Part shown: in pieces, positions 18,898 through 28,538 of the stretch | Layout of the letters: each line of letters begins with the position of its first letter | How positions within the stretch are numbered: position 1 is the stretch's first letter | Assembly (NCBI RefSeq): GCF_029982035.1 | Contig: NZ_CP104166.1 | Location: forward strand, 744,001 to 808,000 | Origin: Megaera polyxenophila | GTDB lineage: Bacteria > Pseudomonadota > Alphaproteobacteria > Rickettsiales > Rickettsiaceae | Length of the DNA stretch: 64,000 nt | Reading direction: 5' to 3' | Translations under genes and position numbers: made by a program | Notes under the pieces: generated by a model | What the model was told of the DNA's origin: nothing | The model's database searches: none | Seen by the model: the letters and a program-made list of their open reading frames with translations, nothing else

Positions 18898-20076
18898 ATG
18901 GAAATAGTCGGTAAAGGAATATCTATAAAACATATTTTTCTAGACCGTGGTAATTGGTCTCGATTTCGCTAAAAAATACGGCAAGCTAAGATACGGCATT
19001 ATTTTCAACGTCACTAAAGTTATATCGTGTGGAACGAAATATTTAGGATTTAAACGTTATAGCTGCCGTGATTGTAACCGCAATAAATCGGTAGCATTCA
19101 GCTGTAAAGGTAGGTTTTGTTCTCGTTGTGGTAAGAAACAAACGGATCAATGGGTGAGTAAGGCTAGCAATGTTCTACCAAAAACACGATGGCAGCACAT
19201 TACATTTACAATGCCGGACTCTTTATGGCCGATATTTTGGCTCAATCGTGATCTGTTTGGATTGATTTCCGGTATTGCAGCAGGAATTATTAAGGAGATA
19301 GCTACAAAGAAAAATCTTGTGGTTGGTATATTTACTGCCTTACACACTTTCGGTAGAGATTTAAAACGCAATGTTCATATCCATTTATCGGTTACTTGCG
19401 GCGGTATAAATAGCAAAGGCAAGTGGCAAAAATTATTTTTTCCTGCCGAACCTATTAAAAAAATGTGGAGACATAGAGTCCTTGAGTTATTTCGCTTTCA
19501 ATATATCTCAAGTAATTTGAAGTTGCCGTCCGCATATCAAAATGCTGAGAATTTTAATAACTGGATGAGTAGTTTATACGAAATCAGTTGGTATGTTTAT
19601 TTACAAAAACCATCGGATGATCATAAACGCAACATAGAATATTTAGGGCGGTATATAAAACGCCCCCTATTTCCGAGACAAGAATAGAAAATTACGACGG
19701 AAAGCAGGTAACGTTTAAATTTCTTGATCACTATAATAATACAATTGATCGCATAACTATGCCCGTGATGCAGTTCATAGCTAGTCTGATTATGCATATA
19801 CCAGATCGTTATTTTCGAATGATTAGGTATTACGGTTTTTTATCTAATAGAACTAGGGGCGTACAATTACCTATCGTATATAAGGCAATTAATCAAATCG
19901 TTCATAAGAAAACTAAGCTCATTAGTTGGAGATTAATGATTTGGTTGAATTTTAAAATAGATCCTCTGTTTTGCTATAATTGCAATAAATGTATGAATCT
20001 GCGGCAAGTTTATTACGGTTTATCTCCGCCATTGTTATTAATAAGAACCAATGAATTATTATCAACGCCTAGATAA
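18898..20076 (+). pseudogene. IS91-family transposase, two frameshifts, copy 1
   Basis: Rolling-circle (HUH) transposase. Three frames line up to one protein. The N-terminus starts at 18898 (MEIVGKGISIKHIFLDRGNW), then continues in another frame after about 18965 (FAKKYGKLRYGIIFNV, zinc ribbon CRDCNRN...CKGRFCSRCGKK, catalytic NVHIHLSV). After the C5 run at 19663-19667 it continues in a third frame (ISESRIENYDG... to LLSTPR). One C added to that run would restore the reading frame. The second copy has the same two breaks. The element is probably non-autonomous unless frameshifting is programmed. Confidence 0.82.
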
Positions 20077-20303
20077 CATCATTATGGCGAACACTTCTTT
20101 CACGTCTTGGCCACATAATTTGTAAAACTGAACCTATTTTTAGATAGATTCTGGCAGAGATTTTTGTAAAAGTGTTGATAATTTCTAATATTGTGGCTGG
20201 TAACTACATATTTATTAAACGAATTTTTAAAAAGCTGATTGATGATTTTTCTGGTTGCAAATTTTGAATTTCCTATACTAAAATATAAATAGTAAAAAGA
20301 ATA

Positions 20304-21617
20304 ATGAATTCCAAAACAAATACATACAAGCAAAATATTAAAGGCTGGATGGTTGTAGCTTGTGGCGGTATCTTTTACATGTATCAATTCATGATCCGTG
20401 TTTCACCAAATATCATGAATAATGAACTTCTTAGCAATTTTGCACTTGATGCAGCAGGACTTGGGGTATTACTTGGAGCTTATAACTGGTCGTACTCAGC
20501 CATGCAGCTCCCTCTTGGTATTACTATAGACCGCTTCGGGCCAAGGTTATTTCTATGTATAGCAGCAACCCTTTGCGGACTATCATGCTTTATTTTTGGA
20601 AATACAACTAGCCCATTAATCGGAGGATGTGCAAGATTCTTAATGGGAATGGGATCAGCATGCGGTTTAATCGGAACTATAAAACTCGGAACATTATGGC
20701 TTGAACCAAAACACGTAGCAAAAGTTACAGGGTTAGTAATCCTTATGGGAACTGCTGGTGCTGGTCTTGGCGGTGCTCCTCTTGAGATGATCCTAAATGA
20801 GGTAGGATTTAAAAATACCATGGAATTCTTGGGGTTTATTGGCCTTATAGTTTCCATAATTATTTATTTTTTTGTTAGTAATTATCCCCCTGTTGATCAT
20901 CATGAAGAACTACCTGATATTTATGCTAATAATCATCCATTTACCGATATTTTACTTTTACTTAAGACACCTCAGGCTTGGATTTTAGCTATCTACGGGA
21001 TGTTGATGTACCTTCCAATTACCGTAATCGGGGTAGCATGGGGGGTATCATTCATAAGAACTACCTATCAAGTATCTGATATTAGCGCTGCTACTATAGT
21101 ATCAACAATGTTTTTTGGTGCTGCTATCGGAAGCCCTTTTTTCGCTTATTTTTCGGATATTGCTAAAAACAGACGTTTACCAATGTTTTGCGGCTCTTTT
21201 GTTACCGCCATTGTCTGGTTTATCGTTATTATTTTTCAAGTCCCTTATTACCTACTATACGTACTATTTTTTGTGGGAGGCTTTGCCTATACCGCAAAAT
21301 GCTTAAGCTTTGCAAGTATTTGCGAAACCATGCCTTTAAAAATGAGCGGGGTGTCGATAGCTTTTGTCAATGCCATAGTAATGTCTACCGGTACTATATT
21401 TTTACCTATTATTGGAGCTCTGATTGATTATCATAGTAATGGGCAAACAGCCCGTGATATACCGTGTTATAACGGTGAAGATTACCGATTTGCTCTTGTT
21501 ATTGTTCCAATCTCTCTCCTAATTTCTTTTATTATAGTTTTCTTTATGAAAGAAACTCATCCTGATCATAAAATACCGAAAGAATATGGATCTTTTGCCA
21601 CTAATGATATTGTTTAA
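20304..21617 (+). CDS. MFS transporter
   Basis: A 437-residue, 12-helix major facilitator. Features are the first-helix region VVACGGIFYMYQFMIRVSPN, the loop motif GITIDRFGPRLFL (motif A), RFLMGMGSACGLIG and, in the second half, FAYFSDIAKNRRLP. It resembles rickettsial MFS carriers distinct from the ProP-like one at 13226. The substrate is unknown. Only 16 bases separate the IS91 copy 1 right end from its start codon, so its native promoter may have been displaced by the insertion. Confidence 0.85.
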   Translation: MNSKTNTYKQNIKGWMVVACGGIFYMYQFMIRVSPNIMNNELLSNFALDAAGLGVLLGAYNWSYSAMQLPLGITIDRFGPRLFLCIAATLCGLSCFIFGNTTSPLIGGCARFLMGMGSACGLIGTIKLGTLWLEPKHVAKVTGLVILMGTAGAGLGGAPLEMILNEVGFKNTMEFLGFIGLIVSIIIYFFVSNYPPVDHHEELPDIYANNHPFTDILLLLKTPQAWILAIYGMLMYLPITVIGVAWGVSFIRTTYQVSDISAATIVSTMFFGAAIGSPFFAYFSDIAKNRRLPMFCGSFVTAIVWFIVIIFQVPYYLLYVLFFVGGFAYTAKCLSFASICETMPLKMSGVSIAFVNAIVMSTGTIFLPIIGALIDYHSNGQTARDIPCYNGEDYRFALVIVPISLLISFIIVFFMKETHPDHKIPKEYGSFATNDIV

Positions 21618-21693
21618 TAGTATTTAGAGAAAAGAGCAATCTAGGTTGTTATACTTCAGGGTTTAATAAGCATTAATAAGTTATATATCGTTT

Positions 21694-22875
21694 ATGGAAA
21701 ATTTATTTACTATAAAAAGTCTTCACACATTTTATGCAGAATACCAACTATTAATAATGCTTTCTATAATGGTTACTTTTTTATACCCATTTTTAATTAG
21801 CATCAAAAAGGTAGTATTACCTGGTATTAGCAAACTAATAGGCTATAAAAACAAAAAATACGCTGAAATTCTTTACAAAAAAAACCTGCCTGGACATATT
21901 ACAAAAGTATTTTTAGCATTATATCTGGAATTCTGGAGCGATATCCTTGATCAGTCTAACTTGATAAATAACGTAATAATTAAAATAAAAGACGTTGTTA
22001 TAACTACATATGTAATATTTGCTATTACCTCTCTTATATTAGCTATTATAAATGCCACAACAGATTTATATAACGTTCGAGAATTAAACAAAAAAATAGC
22101 TATTGAGCTACACACACAAATTTTAAGAATTTTTGTAGTTGTAAGCGCAATATTAGCCATTTTTTCTTTAGTTATAGGCATTTCTATTTCCTCATTATTT
22201 ACTAGTTTAGGGGCAGCTGCCGCATTATTAACTTTTGTTTTTAAAGATACGCTACTGGGGCTAATTGCAAGTTTACAGGTTACTTTTCAAAATATTATTC
22301 AAGTCGGTGATTGGGTAACTTTACCTCAATATAATGCAGATGGTGATATCCAAAAAATTACAATTACCGTAGTAATAATACGTAATTTCGATAATACCTA
22401 CACAACTGTTCCAACTTCCGCCTTTTTAACAACCGGTGTTAAAAATTGGCGTCCAATGTTCGAAATGGGAGGAAGACGCATCAAAAGGGCAATCAGCCTA
22501 GATATGAGTACAGTAAAAATATGTACTCAAAAAGAATTAAATGCAATCAAGAAGCTACCTTACATGCTTGAATTTACAGCGGAAAATAAAACGTTATTTA
22601 ACCAGGAAAATCAAACTACTAATCTTACTATGTTTAGGCATTACATAGGCCAATATCTAAAAAATAATAAAAATATTCACCAAGAGGGGTTTACTTTCCT
22701 AATACGTACGCTTGATCCAACACCTAACGGTATACCAATAGAAATTTATGTGTTTACTAAAGATACTAAATGGCTTAATTACGAAGAAGTTCAGGCAAGT
22801 ATTTTTGAGCATTTGCTGGGCATCTTGCCTATTTTTAAACTAAAAGCCTTTCAAGCCATATCTTCGTCTCAATAA
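21694..22875 (+). CDS. MscS-family mechanosensitive channel (YbdG-like)
   Basis: A 393-residue inner-membrane channel that relieves turgor on osmotic downshock. The order is hydrophobic helices (residues about 15-35, 95-115, 145-170), then the pore-lining helix SLGAAAALLTFVFKDTLLGL, then the beta domain beginning IIQVGDWVTLP. The stretch KNWRPMFEMGGRRIKRAI is typical of the YbdG subgroup and distinguishes it from plain MscS. Long cytosolic C-terminal domain retained. Confidence 0.88.
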   Translation: MENLFTIKSLHTFYAEYQLLIMLSIMVTFLYPFLISIKKVVLPGISKLIGYKNKKYAEILYKKNLPGHITKVFLALYLEFWSDILDQSNLINNVIIKIKDVVITTYVIFAITSLILAIINATTDLYNVRELNKKIAIELHTQILRIFVVVSAILAIFSLVIGISISSLFTSLGAAAALLTFVFKDTLLGLIASLQVTFQNIIQVGDWVTLPQYNADGDIQKITITVVIIRNFDNTYTTVPTSAFLTTGVKNWRPMFEMGGRRIKRAISLDMSTVKICTQKELNAIKKLPYMLEFTAENKTLFNQENQTTNLTMFRHYIGQYLKNNKNIHQEGFTFLIRTLDPTPNGIPIEIYVFTKDTKWLNYEEVQASIFEHLLGILPIFKLKAFQAISSSQ

Positions 22876-22916
22876 CTTTTATACACCCAGCCATTTGCTA
22901 ATAACATAGGTAGAGG

Positions 22917-22940
22917 ATATTTCCTCTCAAAAGGAAATAT
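22917..22940. terminator. Hairpin between convergent MscS and EVE genes
   Basis: Arms ATATTTCCT (22917-22925) and AGGAAATAT (22932-22940) pair around a 6-base loop in the 116-bp gap between two convergent genes. There is no strong T-run, so it is a weak bidirectional terminator candidate. Confidence 0.35.
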
Positions 22941-22991
22941 AAAACCTAAAAAGGTATAGCAATTTTAATATTATTGCTCTCCTATATTTAC

Positions 22992-23423
22992 CTAACAAGG
23001 CTTTCTTCCAAGCATCCGGGTTTCAATGATTTCGAACGACTCTCGATCTATTTCCAAAAAGCCATATCTAAACACATAACCCCATGAGGTTTTGTTTTTA
23101 ATAAATGATAAGATAGGAATAAGTGGCTTAATATCAACATCACAAGCATTGAGGTACTTGATATTCCTTCTATATGGTTTAAAGTCGCTTCCCATATCTA
23201 CCTGATAAGGAACATCATCTATTACCTCACCTATAGCAGTAAATTTTTGGTATAACTCATTACTTTCCATCGATACCTTGGAAGAGTAATAAATTACAAA
23301 ATCCCCTTTCTGGAGGCGTTTAGCTGGGCCGATCTTGCCATGGCAAAATTGGCAAATTCCCAATTTAACACCATTTTCTACATGTTCTTTCGAAGCAACG
23401 CCAATCCAGAATTTAGTACTCAT
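22992..23423 (-). CDS. EVE-domain protein
   Basis: A 143-residue single-domain protein of the EVE/PUA-like superfamily, proposed to bind modified nucleic-acid bases. Recognised from FWIGVASKEHVENGV, the RLQKGDFVIYYSSK strand, KFTAIGEVIDDVPYQ and the closing FRYGFLEIDRESFEII. Normal length for stand-alone EVE proteins. It is convergent with the MscS gene and upstream of no obvious partner. Confidence 0.85.
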   Translation of the reverse strand: MSTKFWIGVASKEHVENGVKLGICQFCHGKIGPAKRLQKGDFVIYYSSKVSMESNELYQKFTAIGEVIDDVPYQVDMGSDFKPYRRNIKYLNACDVDIKPLIPILSFIKNKTSWGYVFRYGFLEIDRESFEIIETRMLGRKPC

Positions 23424-23460
23424 GAGATTCCAATTGTTATATTAGTACTCTTTGCAAAGC

Positions 23461-24498
23461 TTAATTATTTAACTTCAACATTTCCCAGTATTTTTCATAT
23501 ATCACTATTGCTTCACCGACATCCTCTTGGAATTCTCCTTGATCCTGTATATCTTTAGGTGGATATATTGTCGGGTTATTCAATATTTCCTTAGGAAGTA
23601 AAGCCTTTGCAGCTTTATTGGCTGTAGCAAACCCAACAGCCTGACTAATTTCTTTAGCAATTTCTGGACGTAAAAGGAAATTAACAAACTTATAAGCACC
23701 TTCAGCATTTTTTGCATTAGAAGGAATAGCAAAACTATCTACCCAAAGGATAACTCCTTCTTTAGGATAAGCGTATTTAATATCAGGATTTTCCACAGAT
23801 GCTACATAAGCCTCACCATTATGATTCAGTCCTATTATAACTTCCTCGTTTATGTAGTTCAATTTAGGAGAAGCAGAGTTAAAAATTTTTACGTTAGGAA
23901 CTAATGTTTTTAGTTTTTCATAAGCTTGTTTTATATGCTCTTCATTAGTATCATTACCGCTATATCCAAGCAACTTTAGAGCCACATGAAAAACCTCTCT
24001 TACATCATCAGTAAGAAGAATCTTATGAGCATATTTTGGTTCAAATAATATATTAAAGCTATCGACTTCCTCTTTTACATATTTAGCGTTATAACAAAGA
24101 GCCGTACTTCCCCAAAAGTATGGTATACTGTACTTATTCTCTGGATCAAAAGGTTTATTTATCAGGTTTTCATCAATATTCTTAAAGTTATCCATTTTGG
24201 ATTTATCTAATTCCATTAACAAGCCTTCATCCCTCATTTTGCTAACAAAATAGGTAGAAGGCATGACTAAATCATACCCGGATTTAGAGTTATGTAATAA
24301 TTTTACTTTCGCATATAGGCTCTCATTATTATCGTAAGTGGAAAGATTCACTTTTATGCCCGTCTCTTCGGTAAATTTTTCAATTATGCTATCTGGTATA
24401 TATTCTGACCAAACATATACATTAATTTCACTAACTGAGGCTGGGGCGGTAAAGTGAATTCCAAAAACTAAAAAAAACAACGTAATGTATTTTTTCAT
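23461..24498 (-). CDS. potD: Polyamine-type ABC transporter, periplasmic binding protein
   Basis: A 345-residue extracytoplasmic solute-binding protein with an N-terminal signal peptide (YITLFFLVFGIHFTAPASV). It matches the PotD/PotF family: INVYVWSEYIPDSIIEKFTEE, VKLLHNSKSGYDLVMPSTYF in pieces, PYFWGSTALCYN and WVDSFAIPSNAKNAEGAYKF. It would capture spermidine or putrescine in the periplasm for PotBCA. Its start overlaps the potC stop by 4 bases. It is the last gene of potA-potB-potC-potD. Confidence 0.92.
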   Translation of the reverse strand: MKKYITLFFLVFGIHFTAPASVSEINVYVWSEYIPDSIIEKFTEETGIKVNLSTYDNNESLYAKVKLLHNSKSGYDLVMPSTYFVSKMRDEGLLMELDKSKMDNFKNIDENLINKPFDPENKYSIPYFWGSTALCYNAKYVKEEVDSFNILFEPKYAHKILLTDDVREVFHVALKLLGYSGNDTNEEHIKQAYEKLKTLVPNVKIFNSASPKLNYINEEVIIGLNHNGEAYVASVENPDIKYAYPKEGVILWVDSFAIPSNAKNAEGAYKFVNFLLRPEIAKEISQAVGFATANKAAKALLPKEILNNPTIYPPKDIQDQGEFQEDVGEAIVIYEKYWEMLKLNN

Positions 24499-25259
24499 AT
24501 TTTCCTCCTAAATATAAAATGAGATGTAAAAATTAAAACCAAAGTCACTGCAAAAATTACAGTACAAAGAGCATTAATCTCCGATTTAATACCCAAATGT
24601 GCCATGGAAAATAACGTTAACGGTAGAACCTCAAAATTTGGTCCGGTAACAAAAAAACTAATTACCACATCATCCAAAGATAAAGTAAATGCAAGTAACC
24701 ACCCAGATATGACCGAAGGTAAAATAAGAGGTAATATAATTCTAGTAAATATAGCCCACTCACCGGCTCCGAGATCCCTTGCTGCATTTATTAGATTCTT
24801 GTTAAAAGTTTTCAAACGAGCAATAACAATAATTATTACAAATGGTAAATTAAGAGTAATATGAGCGAGTAATAAACTATAAAACCCTAAATTTAGGTTT
24901 ATAAGGTTAAATAGAATAAGCAAGCTTATCCCCATAATAATATCTGGAGAAATAGCTAGCACATACACTATAGAGGAAAAAACTTTTCTACCTTTAAATC
25001 TATAACTGTGTAAGCCTAAAGCGGATATAGTTCCTATCAAAGTAGAAATAGAAGCTGAAAGCGTAGCTACTAGGAAAGAATTTTTCGTTGAACCAATAAG
25101 CAGGCTATTCGAATATAATTTTCTATACCACTCTAGAGTGAAACCCTGCCAACTTGTGCCATATTTTGAAGAATTAAATGAGTATATTATCAATACAATT
25201 ATGGGTAAGTACAAAAATATATAAATAAATACTGGGTATAGCCTTATTAATCGGTTCAT
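24495..25259 (-). CDS. potC: Polyamine-type ABC transporter permease
   Basis: A 254-residue, six-helix permease. It shows the PotC start YLPIIVLIIYSFNSSKYGTSW and the EAA-type loop contacting the ATPase, INAARDLGAGEWAIFTRIILP. The DDVVISFFVTGP segment is typical of PotC. It starts 2 bases after potB ends on the same strand and pairs with it to form the membrane channel. Confidence 0.93.
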   Translation of the reverse strand: MNRLIRLYPVFIYIFLYLPIIVLIIYSFNSSKYGTSWQGFTLEWYRKLYSNSLLIGSTKNSFLVATLSASISTLIGTISALGLHSYRFKGRKVFSSIVYVLAISPDIIMGISLLILFNLINLNLGFYSLLLAHITLNLPFVIIIVIARLKTFNKNLINAARDLGAGEWAIFTRIILPLILPSVISGWLLAFTLSLDDVVISFFVTGPNFEVLPLTLFSMAHLGIKSEINALCTVIFAVTLVLIFTSHFIFRRKI

Positions 25260-25261
25260 GA

Positions 25262-26119
25262 TTATACCACTAATTGATCAGTATTTTTAGTATTCCTGGC
25301 ATAAACTACCATTAATATTACTACGATAACAGTTAATACTGTACCTATTGCTGTACCGAAAGGCCAGTCTCTGGCAATTAAGAATTGATTTTTTATTAAG
25401 TTTCCTATCAGGATTTCTTTACTGCCACCAAGCAATTCAGGGATAAAAAACATTCCAAGCGTTGATAGAAAAACTAGAATACAACCTGCAGCTATTCCGG
25501 ATTTAGTTAAGGGTATAATAATTTTCAATAAGATATCCATCTTGCCAGCTCCCAAATCTTGTGCTGCATTAATATAATTGCGGTCCAGTTTTTCAAACGC
25601 TGTATAAAGCGGCAATATCATAAAGGGTAGTAAGGAATATACAAGGCCAATAGTAACAGCTACCCAGTTATATAACAGCTCTATCGGCTCATCTATTAAT
25701 CCGATATACATTAACAAACTATTCAATAGCCCATTAGATCTTAGAACAATCATCATAGCATAAGTTCTGATTAAGGAGCTTGTCCAAAAAGGTATTACAA
25801 CCAGAATCAGCAAGAAATCTTTAATAATTATGCTTTTAATAGTTTGAGAGATTGTATACACAAATGGATAACTAAGTAGCAAGCATAAAATGGTAACATA
25901 AAGAGCTATAGCTAAACTCTTCAAAAAAACCTTAATATACATTACAGATAACAGTTTCTTGTAATTATCCAAGGTAAAAGCAAAGTTTACAAAATGCACT
26001 TCTTCTCTTTCCAGAAAACTTGTTACTACTACTCCAATATTTGGTATCAAAACAAAAACAGTTAACCAAAACACAATTATTAAAATTGTAAAATGTTTAA
26101 ATAGGTCTCTGTTAATCAT
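25262..26119 (-). CDS. potB: Polyamine-type ABC transporter permease
   Basis: A 285-residue permease with six predicted helices. PotB signatures are PFWTSSLIRTYAMMIVLRSNG, the EAA loop INAAQDLGAGKMDILLKIIIP and a PELLGGSKEILIGNLI segment. It overlaps potA by 4 bases and is followed directly by potC, so the operon is translated as a coupled unit. Confidence 0.93.
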   Translation of the reverse strand: MINRDLFKHFTILIIVFWLTVFVLIPNIGVVVTSFLEREEVHFVNFAFTLDNYKKLLSVMYIKVFLKSLAIALYVTILCLLLSYPFVYTISQTIKSIIIKDFLLILVVIPFWTSSLIRTYAMMIVLRSNGLLNSLLMYIGLIDEPIELLYNWVAVTIGLVYSLLPFMILPLYTAFEKLDRNYINAAQDLGAGKMDILLKIIIPLTKSGIAAGCILVFLSTLGMFFIPELLGGSKEILIGNLIKNQFLIARDWPFGTAIGTVLTVIVVILMVVYARNTKNTDQLVV

Positions 26120-27210
26120 GTAGTTAGCACCTCACAACCAATAGTCCACTCCACAAAAACTTCCATTCCTATTTTGTATTCACAAATCTCGCCTTCTTTG
26201 TTTTGCAAAAGCGTTGCTGTTATTTTTTTCTCATTATCAAGAGTTATGGCATAATCAAGCAGAGCTCCTCTGTACTTTGTTTGCGTAACTTTACCTTTTA
26301 ACCTGGTTAGGGTTACAGAATCTTTTTCTAATGATAGTCTTAAGTTTTCCGGCCTGATTAATATTTTAATTTGCTCTCCAGCAGAAAAGTTATTTTTATT
26401 CTCTAACTGATATTTACATTTTTCTTCAACAATTACTGTTAATAAATTCTCTTTCACAGCTTCAACTTTAGCATCTAGTATATTCAATTCTCCTACAAAG
26501 CTTGCTACAAAGCTATTTACAGGGGTTTGATATATTTCCTGCGGAGAGCCAATTTGCTCTATTTTACCATTATTGAGTACAATTACGGTATCAGATATAG
26601 ATAAAGCTTCTTCCTGATCATGAGTTACTAATATGAAAGTAATTCCTAAATCCCTTTGCATCGACTTAAGTTCTACTTGCATTTCCTTTCTAAGCTTTTC
26701 ATCAAGTGCACTAAGGGGCTCATCAAGTAATAAAATTAGTGGCTTATTAACAATAGCCCTTGCAATAGCTACTCTTTGTTGCTGGCCACCTGATAACTCT
26801 CCAGGTTTTCTGTCGGCAAATTTTTCCATTTTGATCAGTTTTAAAGAGTTGCTGACAGCATTATCAATATAATCTTGGCTTTTCTTTTTCATCCGAAGAC
26901 CAAAAGCTATATTATCGTAAACATTCATATGAGGAAACAGGCTATAATTCTGAAACACGGTATTAACTTCCCGCCTATTGGCCGGCAAATTATTTACCTT
27001 TATACCGTTAAGAAATATATCTCCATTATCTGATGACTCGAAACCGGCTATTAATTTTATAATAGTGGTTTTACCTGATCCAGAAGGGCCAAGTATTGTA
27101 ACAAATTTATTATCGTAAAGAGTAAAATTGAAATTGCTTAAGATAGGTTCTGTATTAAAGCTTTTGCTTATATTTTTTAATTCAATAATGGGTTTGTTAA
27201 ACTTATTCAA
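26116..27210 (-). CDS. potA: Polyamine-type ABC transporter ATPase
   Basis: A 364-residue ATPase powering PotBCD uptake. It has Walker A GPSGSGKTT, the Q loop VFQNYSLFPHM, signature LSGGQQQRVAIARA, Walker B LILLLDEPLSALDE and the H loop VTHDQEEAL. A C-terminal TOBE regulatory region (about residues 245-360) follows. It is the first gene of the operon, with a 250-bp upstream gap holding two small dyads. Uptake of host polyamines would suit an organism with a reduced metabolism. Confidence 0.94.
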   Translation of the reverse strand: MNKFNKPIIELKNISKSFNTEPILSNFNFTLYDNKFVTILGPSGSGKTTIIKLIAGFESSDNGDIFLNGIKVNNLPANRREVNTVFQNYSLFPHMNVYDNIAFGLRMKKKSQDYIDNAVSNSLKLIKMEKFADRKPGELSGGQQQRVAIARAIVNKPLILLLDEPLSALDEKLRKEMQVELKSMQRDLGITFILVTHDQEEALSISDTVIVLNNGKIEQIGSPQEIYQTPVNSFVASFVGELNILDAKVEAVKENLLTVIVEEKCKYQLENKNNFSAGEQIKILIRPENLRLSLEKDSVTLTRLKGKVTQTKYRGALLDYAITLDNEKKITATLLQNKEGEICEYKIGMEVFVEWTIGCEVLTT

Positions 27211-27307
27211 TTCTTTAATTTCCTCGTTAAATTGTATAGATTTAGAAGATTTACTAAATATTTCATTTATGCTTTATCTAACTCCTAGAACTTAATCCCA
27301 AATACGA

Positions 27308-27360
27308 TTCTGATAAATCAGAAGTAAGATTATAATTGATTAACTCTTCCTAGTCAATTA
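27308..27360 (-). promoter_or_regulatory. Two short dyads upstream of potA
   Basis: TTCTGAT-aa-ATCAGAA at 27308-27323 is a perfect 7-bp dyad. TAATTGA (27333-27339) and TCAATTA (27354-27360) form a second, 14 bases apart. They lie 100-150 bp upstream of the potA start and could be operator sites or merely chance in AT-rich DNA. No -35/-10 pair was convincing. Confidence 0.25.
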
Positions 27361-27463
27361 ATAGAAATGTATAGAATTATAAATATCAGAAAAAAATTGC
27401 TTTAAAATGGTAAGGGATAAAGCAAAAAATGTTTTTATGATTTTTAGGTATTTAAAGGTAATT

Positions 27464-27991
27464 TCAAGCAGAAAATTTCTTTAATTTTGTTAACTTACGG
27501 ATCGCTACGTTCTTTTTCAAGGGAGATAAATAGTCTAACAACAGCTTCCCTTCTAGGTGATCTGTTTCATGTTGAATAGCTCTTGCAAGCCAACCATCAC
27601 TCTCTAATTCCTTAGATTCATTATTGTAATCTAGATATTTAATTTTAACAGAAACATGACGAGATACAACTATCTTTTGATCAGGAACAGAAAGACAAGC
27701 TTCTGTAGCTTCTATCATTTCTTTGGAACAATCAGTTATAGTAGGGTTCGCCATAAATAAAGGATAAAATCCTTCTGGCCTTTCAACCTCGTCTTCATCC
27801 TGCAAATCCATAACGATAATCCTTTTTGAAATACCAACCTGATTAGCAGCAAGACCTACACCTTTGTCATGGTACATGGTTTCAAGCATATTATCCATAA
27901 TTTCCCTAATATTATCATCAACTAACTCAACAGATTGAGCTTTCTTTTTTAAAATAGGGTCAGGAGCAGTAATTATTTCCAAAACAGCCAT
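27464..27991 (-). CDS. def: Peptide deformylase
   Basis: Removes the N-formyl group from nascent proteins; a zinc/iron metalloenzyme. The 175-residue protein carries GVGLAANQVG (motif 1), EACLSVPD (motif 2, Cys ligand, with Ala instead of the common Gly) and QHETDHLEGKL (motif 3, HExxH). This is the canonical-length copy and presumably the main enzyme; a longer divergent relative lies at 11409. It stands alone between the pot operon and the haem genes. Confidence 0.96.
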   Translation of the reverse strand: MAVLEIITAPDPILKKKAQSVELVDDNIREIMDNMLETMYHDKGVGLAANQVGISKRIIVMDLQDEDEVERPEGFYPLFMANPTITDCSKEMIEATEACLSVPDQKIVVSRHVSVKIKYLDYNNESKELESDGWLARAIQHETDHLEGKLLLDYLSPLKKNVAIRKLTKLKKFSA

Positions 27992-28079
27992 AGAATAAGT
28001 AATTAAATTTCTAACTAAAAATTAACCTTATTATAATACAAATATATCCTTAGGTAAATATAGAAAATATTTTTCTAAG

Positions 28080-28517
28080 TTATTCAAATGGCTTTACTAT
28101 CACCATAACAACAGCAATTAACATAAAAAATACGGGAACTTCATTAATAATCCTATAAAATTTTTCCGTGTGTTTATTTTCACCTTTTGCAAAATCTTTT
28201 ACCCATTTTGCTTGCATTCCATGTAAAATAGTTAAAGCCAGGACTGCACCCATCTTTATATGAAACCAAATCCCAAGTGCTACAAAACCATATATATAAG
28301 CTACCAAAAAGCCAAATATGTAAGTAACTATCATTGCCGGAGTCATTATTATCCTAAGTAATCTTCTCTCCATCAACTTGAAAGTTTCATCCATCTCCGG
28401 TGTAATATTAGGTTTGCTGTGGTAAACAAATAACCTTGGCAAATAAAACATTGCTGCCATCCAAGAAATAACAGCTATAACATGAATAGCTTTATACCAT
28501 AAAAAATATCTTTCCAT
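28080..28517 (-). CDS. hemJ: Protoporphyrinogen oxidase HemJ
   Basis: A 145-residue, four-helix inner-membrane protein that oxidises protoporphyrinogen IX to protoporphyrin IX. Conserved features are YKAIHVIAVISWMAAMFYLPRLFVYH with the haem-ligand-type histidine, the ERRLLRIIMTPAMI segment and FHIKMGAVLALTILHGM. It lies downstream of hemH and hemE on the same strand, so uroporphyrinogen decarboxylation, oxidation and iron insertion genes are grouped. Confidence 0.92.
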   Translation of the reverse strand: MERYFLWYKAIHVIAVISWMAAMFYLPRLFVYHSKPNITPEMDETFKLMERRLLRIIMTPAMIVTYIFGFLVAYIYGFVALGIWFHIKMGAVLALTILHGMQAKWVKDFAKGENKHTEKFYRIINEVPVFFMLIAVVMVIVKPFE

Positions 28518-28538
28518 TAGAAAACCTAAATTTTTTTG

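Larger units (their letters stand above)
18471..20287 (+). mobile_element. IS91-type insertion sequence, copy 1 (about 1.8 kb)
   Basis: The near-identical copy at 44644-46460 defines the ends by loss of matching sequence: 18471-20287, 1817 bp. The left end begins ATAAGCCACC and contains the small dyad GCCACC-tatc-GGTGGC. It is directly preceded by CAAG (18467-18470), i.e. CTTG on the other strand, the tetranucleotide reported next to one end of IS91-family elements. There are no terminal inverted repeats. The contents are an 84-codon frame and a transposase with a HUH motif, both frameshifted as described separately. The insertion is intergenic, between lolA and an MFS gene. Confidence 0.85.
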
